Positions 1 to 8,300 of a stretch of DNA of 10,499 bases are shown here, one piece after another; position 1 is the first letter of the stretch, and every line of letters starts with the position of its first letter. Location of the stretch: positions 1-10,499 of the forward strand of contig JADHVS010000158.1 of NCBI GenBank assembly GCA_016783865.1. Direction: 5' to 3'. The DNA comes from Bacteroidales bacterium (lineage in GTDB: Bacteria; Bacteroidota; Bacteroidia; Bacteroidales; SM23-62). The notes under the pieces are model-generated. The model did not search any database. It had not been told where the DNA came from and saw only the letters and a list, made by a program, of their open reading frames with translations. Both the position numbers and the translations under genes were made by a program.

Positions 1-360
1 TCACCTGTGGCAACAAATGAATGCTCCAATCTGTACAGTGTAGTTCCCGTTACTGTTGTAGTAACTATCGCTGATTGCCCGGACTACGTATGTCTTGCTC
101 CCGGTCCGACTTGTACCATTCAACTATGTATTTATGAAGGTTATGATTGCACTGGTCAACTTTTAAGGTGTGTATCATTTGATCCAGATACATGTACTTA
201 TAATATAAATGTGAGAGCAAATGAGGGCTCTTATTTATCCTCACAATTAGTTGTTACTGGTTGTACGAATCAATGGAATACCACTTGTTATCAATCCAGT
301 TCGACAGTTCCTCCGGGTGGTGGGAATGTGTACATAAATGATCAACAGTTTTGTCCGTAA
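1..360 (+). CDS. Cysteine-rich probable exported protein, 5' end outside window
   Basis: The frame is open from the first base of the window to a TAA at 358-360, so the gene most likely begins upstream; the first possible start inside is a GTG at base 7, which would give 117 residues. I do not recognise the family. Counting from that GTG there are 11 cysteines in 117 residues (6, 24, 29, 36, 41, 48, 55, 63, 86, 94, 116), few charged residues, and alternating hydrophobic/polar stretches rich in V, T and Y. This suggests a small beta-sandwich held by disulphides and therefore an extracytoplasmic location. A PPGGG turn precedes the last strand. No signal peptide is visible, as expected if the N-terminus is missing. 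The reading frame ends 10 bases before a strong hairpin. Function is unknown; it could be the last domain of a larger surface protein. Confidence 0.6.
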   Translation, partial: SPVATNECSNLYSVVPVTVVVTIADCPDYVCLAPGPTCTIQLCIYEGYDCTGQLLRCVSFDPDTCTYNINVRANEGSYLSSQLVVTGCTNQWNTTCYQSSSTVPPGGGNVYINDQQFCP

Positions 361-370
361 ATTTTAATAT

Positions 371-400
371 AAGAACCCTGAATGGAAATTCAGGGTTCTT
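371..400 (+). terminator. Hairpin terminator after the cysteine-rich gene
   Basis: A perfect 13-base-pair stem (371-383 with 388-400) closes a GGAA tetraloop of the GNRA class. It begins 10 bases after the TAA of the upstream gene. The stem's descending arm ends in TTCTT followed by TA, so the U-tract is short and partly inside the stem. It most likely ends transcription of the gene at 1-360 and insulates the gene starting at 469. Confidence 0.8.
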
Positions 401-468
401 TACAGGAACAATTTACGTAATGCATTATGAATTATTAGATTTTTAAGGCTGCAGTATCAGGTTGTTTT

Positions 469-3400
469 ATGGTTGAAAGCATCATACGAAGGGCAGGGAT
501 TATTTCTTTCAGTGTTTTTTTATCCTTCTTCTGTTTTTCCCAGAAAGAATTCAATAATTGGTACTTTGGCGGTTACGCAGGATTGACCTTTAATTCAGGT
601 TCACCTGTTTTATTACCAGGTAATCCATATAATTCCGGGGGATGGAAGATGGAAGCTACAGTATCTGATTCTAACGGGACTCTTCTGTTTTTTTCAGGCG
701 GGATTAAAGTATTTGACCGCAATCTGGTGGTGATGCCCAATGGAGGCGGATTGCTGGGAGGTGAGTTTGGGGGGCAAGGTCCATTTATCATGGTCGTTCC
801 ATTTATTAATGACAATAATAAATACTATCTTCTCACAGTAGGTTATTATGGTGGCGGTACCACTTATCCTGTGATTGGTCTTCATTATTCGGTTCTTGAT
901 ATGCAATTGCACGGAGGATATGGGGATATCGTAGCCGGGAGCAAGAATATTCCTTTATATATGGGCGACAGTGCCGTTAATCAACTGACCGCAATCCGGC
1001 ATCAGAATAACAAGGATGCATGGGTAGTCACCTTAAGACATGGACTGAATGGAGCCGACTACCTGGCCTACTTGGTCACTTCCGCCGGGATAGATACAAT
1101 TCCGGTGGTAAGTCAAAGCAGCATACACCGTCCGTACTGGGGGTTCCAGTCCTCTTCAAATAAAATGGACGACCATCTTCGAATATCACCTGACGGAAAG
1201 TTTCTTGTAAGCCGTGATTCGCTGATTGAAGTCTGTGAGTTTAATTCCTCCACAGGCCAGGTGATACCAAAATTTACATTTCTTGAGAATGAGACTAGCG
1301 CTATGGGAGGCTTTGAATTTTCAATAGATTCCAGATATCTTTACTCGAGTATGTCAAGTATTGAAGATTCTGTACAATATTTTTACCTTGTGCAATATGA
1401 TATGAACAATCAGGATTCTCTGTCATTTGTCCAAAACCGGATTGTGGTCGGTGACAGTTCGGGAAATAGTATTCAAATGGCTCCTGATGGCAAAATATAT
1501 CTTAATCACTGGTCGGGTCTCCAAAAGTACCTTAATGTAATTAATTATCCATCCCAGCCTGGCAAATCCTGCGGTTATCAAAAAAATATCCTTTATCTGC
1601 CGGGACAGGTGTGGATTCATTATTATCAATCGCTTTGCCAGTTTCTCCAGAGATACAAAGCCTACGTTCATCATACCGGTCATTGCGTGGGTGATTCCAT
1701 TCATTTCACCTCCGATATATGGCCGCCTCCAGACAGCATCCATTGGGATTTCGGAGACCCGGCTTCGGGCGGTTCCAATTATTCCAACCTTGCCAATCCC
1801 GTTCATCTGTTCTCCGGCCCGGGAGCCTATACCGTTGAACTCTGGGTACGGCATATTGATAAACGAACCGATACCACATGGTTGACCATTGAGTTTCCAA
1901 ATCCTCAATTAGGACCCGACAGAACTACCTGTACCGGTGATTCAACCACTTTTGATGCCGGGTATTGTGCCGGATGCACCTACCTGTGGCGAAATCTTCT
2001 GACCGGTAATCCCGTTGGAACCGCTCAGACCTATACCGCAACCGCCACCGGTATCTATGAAGTTGCGGTCACCGATACCAATGATTGTACAGAAAGGGAT
2101 ACCGTTCAGTTTACCCTGACCCCCATCCCTTTGGTAACCAACTTCCCGCTTGCCAAGACAATCTGCTCAGGCGACTCTACGAACATTGTGCTGACCTCTT
2201 CGGTTGCCAATACGATGTTTGACTGGACAGCCACGGTACTTTCCGGAACGGTGACAGGGGCTTCGTCAGATTCGGGGTTGATGATCAACCAGGTATTGAT
2301 GAATCCCGGTCCAACCCCCGGAGTGGTCAGCTATCATATCACTCCTCATGTAGGTAGTTGCATAGGAGATACGGCAAATTACCTGGTTACCGTGAATCCT
2401 GCTTTTCCGGTGGACGTATCCATTGCAGCATCCACGAACAATGTCTGTGCGGGAACACCGGTTACCTTCACCGCAACTCCTGTGAACGGTGGGACAAATC
2501 CTACATTCCAGTGGAAAGTCAACGGAATGGATACAGGAACCAACAACCCGGTATTTACTTATATCCCCGAGAACGGTGACCAGGTTTATTGTATTCTGAC
2601 CTCATCCAATACCACCTGTACCACGAACAATCCCGCAACCAGTGATACGATCATCCTGTTTGTAAATCCGTTATTGCCTGTTGCCATTACTATCTCGGCT
2701 TCCGGCAATCCGGTGTGCGAAGGAACCCCGGTCACATTTACGGGAGCCGCCATTAATGGCGGCTCTACACCGGTCTATCAGTGGCAGGTCAATGGAATAG
2801 ATACAGGAACGAATAATCCCATTTTTACCTATTATCCGGCATCCGGCGATCAGGTATCCTGCATCCTTACCTCCAGTGAATCCTGTACATCCAACAATCC
2901 GGCCACCTCCAATTCCATCACCATGTCGGTGGGGGAACAGCCGGATGTTTCATTTTCCATTTGTTTTGATACCCTCACCACCCTCAATGCCCAGCCGTTT
3001 AAACTAAAGGGAGGGATCCCGCTGGGAGGAACCTATACGGGGCCGGGAGTGGATCCGATCACCGGGTATTTCAATCCGGCTATGGCGGGAGTTGGGGCGC
3101 ATACAATTGCGTATACCTATACAAATTTCGCTTTGTGTTCAGATGTAAGATATAGGATATTGGATGTAAGATCGGCCATGCCGTTTTCGTGCGGAGATAC
3201 ATTGGTAGATATCCGCGACAGCACATCCTATCCAACCGTTCAAATCGGTTCCCAATGCTGGATGGCAGCGAACCTGAATTACGGAACAATGGTCTTGTCG
3301 TCAACACATCAAAGAGATAATTGTCTCCCTGAAAAGTATTGTTACAACGACCTGGCTGCCAACTGCCAACTGCATACTGCCTACTATCAGTGGGATGAAT

Positions 3401-3747
3401 TGATGCTGTACGAAGATATGGAAGAGATCCAGGGCCTCTGTCCCCCGGGCTGGCATGTCCCGTCAGAAGGCGACTGGAACCAGTTATTTGCCGTCTACCA
3501 GGGAAACGCGTTTGCCGGAAGACCTTTGCTTTATTCCGGATTTTCGGGATTCAATGCGGTCTTATCCGGCGTGGAGCACTTCAACCGGGAGTGGAACTTC
3601 ATCGATTTCGCTGCGATGTTTTGGAGCTCCACGGCTCATGGCCCCTGGAAGGCATGGAGTCACGGATTGAATGAGTACAACTACTCGGTGTCCTATTATC
3701 CCAGTTACCGGGCGAATGCGTTTTCGGTGCGGTGTGTGATGGATTGA
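469..3747 (+). CDS. Secreted mosaic surface protein: propeller-like, PKD/Ig-like repeats, FISUMP domain
   Basis: A 1092-residue exported protein of a type common in Bacteroidota. Residues 1-24 form a signal peptide (basic start, hydrophobic core, cleavage near F-S-Q). Residues ~28-395 resemble the propeller-like N-terminus of gliding/PKD proteins: an NNWYFGGYAGLTFN opening and WD40-like turns at S240-PDGK and A338-PDGK. A PKD-type domain follows (~404-465, WDFGDP core), then an Ig-like domain (~480-553), a PKD-like domain (~563-644, CSGDS start) and two tandem 90-residue Ig-like repeats (645-734, 735-824). Next comes a G-G-T-Y-x-G-P-G-V module (~825-900). Residues 908-1092 are a FISUMP domain (Fibrobacter succinogenes major paralogous domain, TIGR02145/PF09603 type), with QIGSQCWMAANLNYG, CPPGWHVPSEGDW and FWSST motifs. 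I see no type IX sorting domain after it. The ATG is chosen because it starts the signal peptide. The role is probably cell-surface binding or adhesion; the ligand is unknown. Confidence 0.9.
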   Translation: MVESIIRRAGIISFSVFLSFFCFSQKEFNNWYFGGYAGLTFNSGSPVLLPGNPYNSGGWKMEATVSDSNGTLLFFSGGIKVFDRNLVVMPNGGGLLGGEFGGQGPFIMVVPFINDNNKYYLLTVGYYGGGTTYPVIGLHYSVLDMQLHGGYGDIVAGSKNIPLYMGDSAVNQLTAIRHQNNKDAWVVTLRHGLNGADYLAYLVTSAGIDTIPVVSQSSIHRPYWGFQSSSNKMDDHLRISPDGKFLVSRDSLIEVCEFNSSTGQVIPKFTFLENETSAMGGFEFSIDSRYLYSSMSSIEDSVQYFYLVQYDMNNQDSLSFVQNRIVVGDSSGNSIQMAPDGKIYLNHWSGLQKYLNVINYPSQPGKSCGYQKNILYLPGQVWIHYYQSLCQFLQRYKAYVHHTGHCVGDSIHFTSDIWPPPDSIHWDFGDPASGGSNYSNLANPVHLFSGPGAYTVELWVRHIDKRTDTTWLTIEFPNPQLGPDRTTCTGDSTTFDAGYCAGCTYLWRNLLTGNPVGTAQTYTATATGIYEVAVTDTNDCTERDTVQFTLTPIPLVTNFPLAKTICSGDSTNIVLTSSVANTMFDWTATVLSGTVTGASSDSGLMINQVLMNPGPTPGVVSYHITPHVGSCIGDTANYLVTVNPAFPVDVSIAASTNNVCAGTPVTFTATPVNGGTNPTFQWKVNGMDTGTNNPVFTYIPENGDQVYCILTSSNTTCTTNNPATSDTIILFVNPLLPVAITISASGNPVCEGTPVTFTGAAINGGSTPVYQWQVNGIDTGTNNPIFTYYPASGDQVSCILTSSESCTSNNPATSNSITMSVGEQPDVSFSICFDTLTTLNAQPFKLKGGIPLGGTYTGPGVDPITGYFNPAMAGVGAHTIAYTYTNFALCSDVRYRILDVRSAMPFSCGDTLVDIRDSTSYPTVQIGSQCWMAANLNYGTMVLSSTHQRDNCLPEKYCYNDLAANCQLHTAYYQWDELMLYEDMEEIQGLCPPGWHVPSEGDWNQLFAVYQGNAFAGRPLLYSGFSGFNAVLSGVEHFNREWNFIDFAAMFWSSTAHGPWKAWSHGLNEYNYSVSYYPSYRANAFSVRCVMD
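2401..2940 (+). repeat. Tandem duplication of a 270-base Ig-like module
   Basis: Two adjacent in-frame units, 2401-2670 and 2671-2940, encode 90 residues each. Both show C-x-G-T-P-V-T-F-T, then Q-W-x-V-N-G-x-D-T-G-T-N-N-P, then G-D-Q-V-x-C-I-L-T-S-S and N-N-P-A-T-S. The DNA is clearly related but diverged at third positions, so this is not a recent copy. It is a domain duplication inside the surface-protein gene. Confidence 0.85.
3142..3173 (+). repeat. In-frame heptamer repeat in linker before the FISUMP domain
   Basis: Reading every 7 bases from 3142 gives GATGTAA, GATATAG, GATATTG, GATGTAA, then GATC. The first ten bases recur exactly at 3163-3172, 21 bases (7 codons) later, so the protein reads D-V-R-Y-R-I-L-D-V-R. 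The array lies between the G-G-T-Y-x-G-P-G-V module and the FISUMP domain. A second, unrelated gene in this window has an array of the same type at 8623-8699. Confidence 0.7.
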
Positions 3748-3778
3748 CATACTCTGCCTTCCTCAATCCCATCCTTTT
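3738..3778 (+). terminator. Hairpin overlapping both convergent stop codons
   Basis: Bases 3738-3747 (GATGGATTGA) pair with 3763-3773, giving ten base pairs with one bulged C at 3770 and a 15-base loop at 3748-3762. A CTTTT run follows at 3774-3778, which fits a plus-strand intrinsic terminator. The plus gene's TGA is the end of the left arm and the minus gene's TGA is the start of the right arm, so the stem is built from the last codons of both genes. On the minus strand no T-run follows, so it would work less well in that direction. Confidence 0.4.
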
Positions 3779-5313
3779 ACTTCCTGGTCAATGTAGATAA
3801 TATCTTCCCTTGAGAGAAGATAATCAGGCAGTTTCTGATTTGTGGGCAGGAAAATGGCCAGGGTCCTGCCTTTCGCGTTAAGCTCATCTACCTGGACCTG
3901 GGTAGGGATCAATGAATAGGATGGGAAACCGGTATAAAACATACACTCCACGTAGTGCCGTCCTTTGACGTTGAAAATGACTGAATGATCAGGTAATGTG
4001 TTCTTTAACTCCAGATAAATCTCTTTATTATCCATTAAAACAGGGCTGTAATGGTTTGAAGGATAATTGATGGCATGGGTTTCGACGATTCGTTTTGGTT
4101 GTAGATTCAGATATCCTGTAACGGCAAGTAGGATTCCTGCCAAAAGACCGAAAATCCATGCAGGAACAGGTAATCGCTTTAAATATTCCAATCCGGTATC
4201 AAATGCTGATGCCAGTGCAATAAAAACCGGTACGGCAACCACAAACGGATAACTGGGCATTTTAGTGGAGGCAATTGAAAAAAACAGGTAGACCAGGAGG
4301 GGCATTGACAGGAAAGCGATTCCCAGTGACCTGTTTTGAATCCTAAGGATGAATACCAGAATGGATGGAAGAATCAGGTATGTAGCTACAGAACCGAAAA
4401 GATTACCAAAATGCTCAACGTAATACCAGAATCCTCCTCCGTGTCCTTCGATGACCGTAGTTAAATGGAGCGTGTTATATCGCAGGGTCTCTGTGGCTTC
4501 TGCCGGATACCAGTTGAAGATCAAAATCTGCCAGGGCAGGACAATGGCCAAAGTAATAAGTAGGGCAAGACCAATACCCAGGTATTTGTCAATTCTTTGC
4601 CTGAAGACCAATATGTTATACATGCCCCATCCCGCATATACCAGAAGTCCCACCAACCATTTACACAGGATGGCACATCCCGAAAAGAGTCCGATCAGGA
4701 TGATCCAGTATCGTTTCCCTGAAGAGATGTATTCAATCCACGCCCAGATACTCCCGGTCACATAAAAAAGAAATGCCACATCGTTGTGATCCACCTCGGC
4801 CCTTCCGCTCACCAGTTCAATCAGGTGGTAAGAGGTCGCTACCAACAATCCGGCTATATATCCTGTTCGTTGATTTAAAATACGATACCCAATACGGTAG
4901 GCGAAAAAAACGAGCCCTGTACTCATCAACACGCTGGGAAGACGAAGCGAAAACTCCGATACGCCGAATAACTTAAAACTCAGGGCAATTTGCCATAAGA
5001 ACAGCGGTTGTTTATGCAACCAGATGACAGCCCGGTCCCACCGGTCATAAGCCATCGAGACTACTGGGTCATCATACAGGGTTGGGAGCAGGGGATGATT
5101 AAGGAGGTTCTTCGCCACCAGGGCATGAAACCGTTCATCCCAAAGGTTGAGAAAGGGATCAAGCGACGCGGCCATAAGAAATAACGCAAAGGTGCCCGAC
5201 AGAAGCAACATCAAAGAAAAACTTGTTTTCTTCAAAGCCTGAAAAACAATACTGGTTATGATACTCCCGGACGCAATACAAATAATGAAAACCTGGAATG
5301 AGGAGATGTTCAT
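3763..5313 (-). CDS. GT39 / ArnT-like membrane glycosyltransferase
   Basis: An integral membrane protein of about 516 residues that should move a sugar from a polyprenyl-phosphate donor to an acceptor on the periplasmic face of the inner membrane. It shows the hallmarks of the PMT/ArnT family (GT-C fold, GT39/GT83). These are a first-loop acidic pair W-D-E-R-F-H-A (residues ~58-64), H-K-Q-P-L-F-L-W (~100-107), R-A-E-V-D-H-N-D (~171-178), a K-W-L-V-G-L-L loop (~218-224), H-G-G-G-F-W-Y-Y (~291-298) and S-T-K-M-P-S-Y-P (~349-356). Roughly ten hydrophobic segments are followed by a soluble C-terminal tail from ~405. I prefer the ATG at 5311-5313, 11 bases after the previous stop. A TTG at 5326-5328 would overlap that stop by four bases and add five residues. 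Last visible gene of the minus-strand series. The sugar and acceptor are unknown; lipid A, glycan and protein are all possible. Confidence 0.85.
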   Translation of the reverse strand: MNISSFQVFIICIASGSIITSIVFQALKKTSFSLMLLLSGTFALFLMAASLDPFLNLWDERFHALVAKNLLNHPLLPTLYDDPVVSMAYDRWDRAVIWLHKQPLFLWQIALSFKLFGVSEFSLRLPSVLMSTGLVFFAYRIGYRILNQRTGYIAGLLVATSYHLIELVSGRAEVDHNDVAFLFYVTGSIWAWIEYISSGKRYWIILIGLFSGCAILCKWLVGLLVYAGWGMYNILVFRQRIDKYLGIGLALLITLAIVLPWQILIFNWYPAEATETLRYNTLHLTTVIEGHGGGFWYYVEHFGNLFGSVATYLILPSILVFILRIQNRSLGIAFLSMPLLVYLFFSIASTKMPSYPFVVAVPVFIALASAFDTGLEYLKRLPVPAWIFGLLAGILLAVTGYLNLQPKRIVETHAINYPSNHYSPVLMDNKEIYLELKNTLPDHSVIFNVKGRHYVECMFYTGFPSYSLIPTQVQVDELNAKGRTLAIFLPTNQKLPDYLLSREDIIYIDQEVKGWD

Positions 5314-5324
5314 AAAGTCAATGG

Positions 5325-8300
5325 TCAAAAGCCAGTCTTCTTGGTGACGGATACATTAACAGTTGTTCGAGCGTATTTCATCTCCCCTGCTTCAAAATCA
5401 ACTAAAATCTTAGTTATACGACCTTTCCGGCTGATCAAATCTCCCGATATGACCTCTTCAACAGGCAGGAAACTCCATACAGCTAGGGTATCAGAAGTTC
5501 CGGCTAATCCCTCGAGATCAATGAGATAGGAATCCCCCTTCAGTTGTGCATCGATGATTCGCATCCCTTCGGCACGGTCGCCGGGAGCTGGTGTGGGAAT
5601 TAACGGAAGTGCAGAGATCCCATCCTGATAGGCAAGTTCAATAACTGAAAGGTCTGAAACAGGAACGGTTAGTTGCAGGGTGATAAACCGGGAGGTAGTG
5701 AAGGTCGCAAATGGATGCTCCTCACCGTTGACCGATATGCGTTGTACCCTTGTCCCGGGAGGGAGAACGGGCATAAACTCCAGTGTGAAGGGGCACGGTT
5801 TATCGGTCGAAAACTCCCAGCGCATAGATGAGGAGTCCCGGAGAAACTGCATGGCAAGGTGTTGGTCACCGATCCGGATGTGCTGAACCTTCAATGAATC
5901 CCAGTTTGCAGGCAACCGGGGAGAGAGCCTGAGGGTGTTCCGGTGGGCAAATACATCCAGCCCAAGCATTCCTTCAATCACCGGCTGCAGCACCATGGTC
6001 TCGGACCAGCACTGGTGCGGACAAACGCCGGAAGGTTGATATTCCTCCCCATTCAGCACCTCTTCCACAAATCCAAGGCCCCAGTTCCTGTAAACATTCA
6101 GGTTGTTCATGATGTGGCTAAATCCCTGGATGTAATTTCCATACCTGTACTCTGCCAACGCTGTCCAACCGGTAAACAGAGGCCACACACTGCCGTAATG
6201 ATAGCCGGTAGGCTTGAACATGGGGCTGTCCTCCCGGATGATACGTGTCCCCCAGTTCGTGGAGAAGGCATTGGAGGCATACTGGTCAAGGAGATACCGC
6301 ATTTTATATCTTTCGGTTACGCCAAAATAGGCGGGAACAGCCGGGAGGATCGTGGGATCGGTTCGGCGGGATCCGTTTCGGTTCAGGCCATAGGCGTAAA
6401 AGCGATCCCGGGGATTCCAGAACGTTTGTTCGATCAGCCCTTTCACGGTCAGGAGCTCCTGCTTATACAGTTCAGAATCAGGATCCTGCATGATATCAGC
6501 CATCGTTACAGCTTCTTCAAGCGCGGCCGCCCAGCAACCGGTCAGGTAAAATGAGGAGTGTGAGCCATAGAGGTTTCCGCCTTCCACCCAACCATGACCT
6601 ACGCTGGTATTTTCGATGAGATGATCCCCGTCGGTGTCGGTGGAAAAGCAAAAATCGATTGCCTGTTTAGTGCCCTTCCAGTTCTTTCTCAGGAAAGCCG
6701 TATCCCCTGAATGACGCAAATACTTCCCGGCCAGAACGATAAACAGGGGAGTGGCATCGGATGCATCGTAATGGATGATGCCGGAAGTGGTTGCTTCATG
6801 AAAGATCTTTCCGCTAAGATCCTGGTACTTCAGAAAGAATTCCAGGTTCTTTTTCACCTTTTCGAAATCGCCATAGTCCAGCAGTGCAAATCCACTCCAC
6901 TGGCCATCGCGGCCGAAGTACCAGGCATACCCGGGCCGGCCGCTTACCTCCTGAGCCCCATCCCAACCCCTGCGGGTGGTTCCATATCCGGCAACCAGGG
7001 CAGAGCCCATGCCGGGTGTGGTGACAAAAAACCGGTCGGTTCCCAGCAGCGCCCACCGGTATCCGGCATTGAAGTTGGAGTCGGGGGTGGTAACCATTAA
7101 ACTCTTCTGGAGAAGAGTATCCACCTGTTGCTGAGCCCTGAGAAAGATCTTCCAGGGATCCCGGATAGCCCTGTCGAATTGGTTCAGCATCTCTTCAGAA
7201 CCATCATTTCCAGCCACCATAACGATATCGAGGGATTCGCCGGGATCCAGCGAATAACGTGCTCCGGCATCCGCAATAAATCCATCTCCTTGCTTTTCAT
7301 AATGGTAGTCGGGAACTTTGTTCCCACCCACCACCACGGCCAGATCCCCGGATTTGTCCGTGAAAGTAAATGCCTGGTAGTCAGCATCCCAACCATAACA
7401 GATGGAACTGATGGCGTTGGCCGGATAAGGCCACATCAGGCGAAGGTTTGTTCGAAAACGAACCGATAGTTCCACTGTCCCGCTCCCTTTCCAGGTATAA
7501 TGAACAACACCACAGGGGAGGGAGGGATCGGTTGCAACCAGTTCATCCAGCTCGCCGTTACCGATCTGATAATGACGGATGAAGCCATCGGGACGGATTT
7601 CTATATCTGGTGTGAGATTCGTCAGCCATGTAATGCTGTCGGATGCCGGACTCCGGATGCCTGATTTAAAATCGCGCAGGGCCATAAAGGGGTGGGACCA
7701 GATCTCTTCGATGCCTCCCTTTTCCTGCCCCATGATCAGGATCCGCTCGCCGGCTGCTTCGCAATAGCTGTTTGTGGCCGGATGAAGCGGGAAGGCGAGG
7801 GGATCAGAAGTGATTTCCCAATGGGTAGCAGCCGGGATTGCGGCAAACAGGATATCCCGGTTCTGCTCCTTCTCTGGACAGGGAACCACGGAAGGGGAGG
7901 AGTAATTCCAGTAATATGCCGGTTCGTCCACCAGCTTCCCGGTGAGGTAATCCAGGACGTTGGTTGAAAAAGCTTCGAGATGCATCCGGTTTTCGTTGGG
8001 AGCTGCATAGTGAGTATAAGCTCCGACTGCAAGCACTTTGCCCCTGCCAACCTCATACTCCACAATCAGTTTAGAGCTCTCACGAAAGAAAATGTAATCC
8101 CAGTCAATGGCTACTACCTTTCCCATCTCGGGGATGGTGTCCCCGAAGAAGCCGTTGACCCTGACCGTAAGATCCTGAGTAGGTTTGTAGATGTATGAAC
8201 CTCCGTGCAGACCTGCAAATACTGGATGTTCCCTGAAAGCATGGAACCCCAGTTTCCGTCCATATCCCTCATCCACCGATGATTTTGACCTTACGGAGGG

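Noticed and set aside
436..443. TAGATTTT as a Bacteroidota -7 box (TAnnTTTG) for the surface-protein gene
   Set aside because: One mismatch at the important last G, and no good TTTG or TTG about 19-21 bases upstream; too weak to call a promoter.
469..549. Lipoprotein signal in the surface protein (cysteine at residue 22) or in the glycosidase
   Set aside because: The residues before the cysteine are F-F and F-W, which do not fit a lipobox; a standard signal peptide ending near F-S-Q fits better.
1423..1908. Minus-strand open frame of 161 codons
   Set aside because: It is antisense to the propeller and PKD part of the surface-protein gene and its product shows no domain or export signal.
5943..6554. 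Plus-strand open frame of 203 codons
   Set aside because: It lies wholly antisense to the catalytic part of the glycosidase gene, whose protein has recognisable motifs there; the antisense product has no recognisable domain.
6711..7469. Two further plus-strand open frames (6711-7100, 7128-7469)
   Set aside because: Both are shadows of the glycosidase gene; the minus-strand reading contains the conserved F-G-R-D and H-Y-D-A-S-D-A-T-P motifs.
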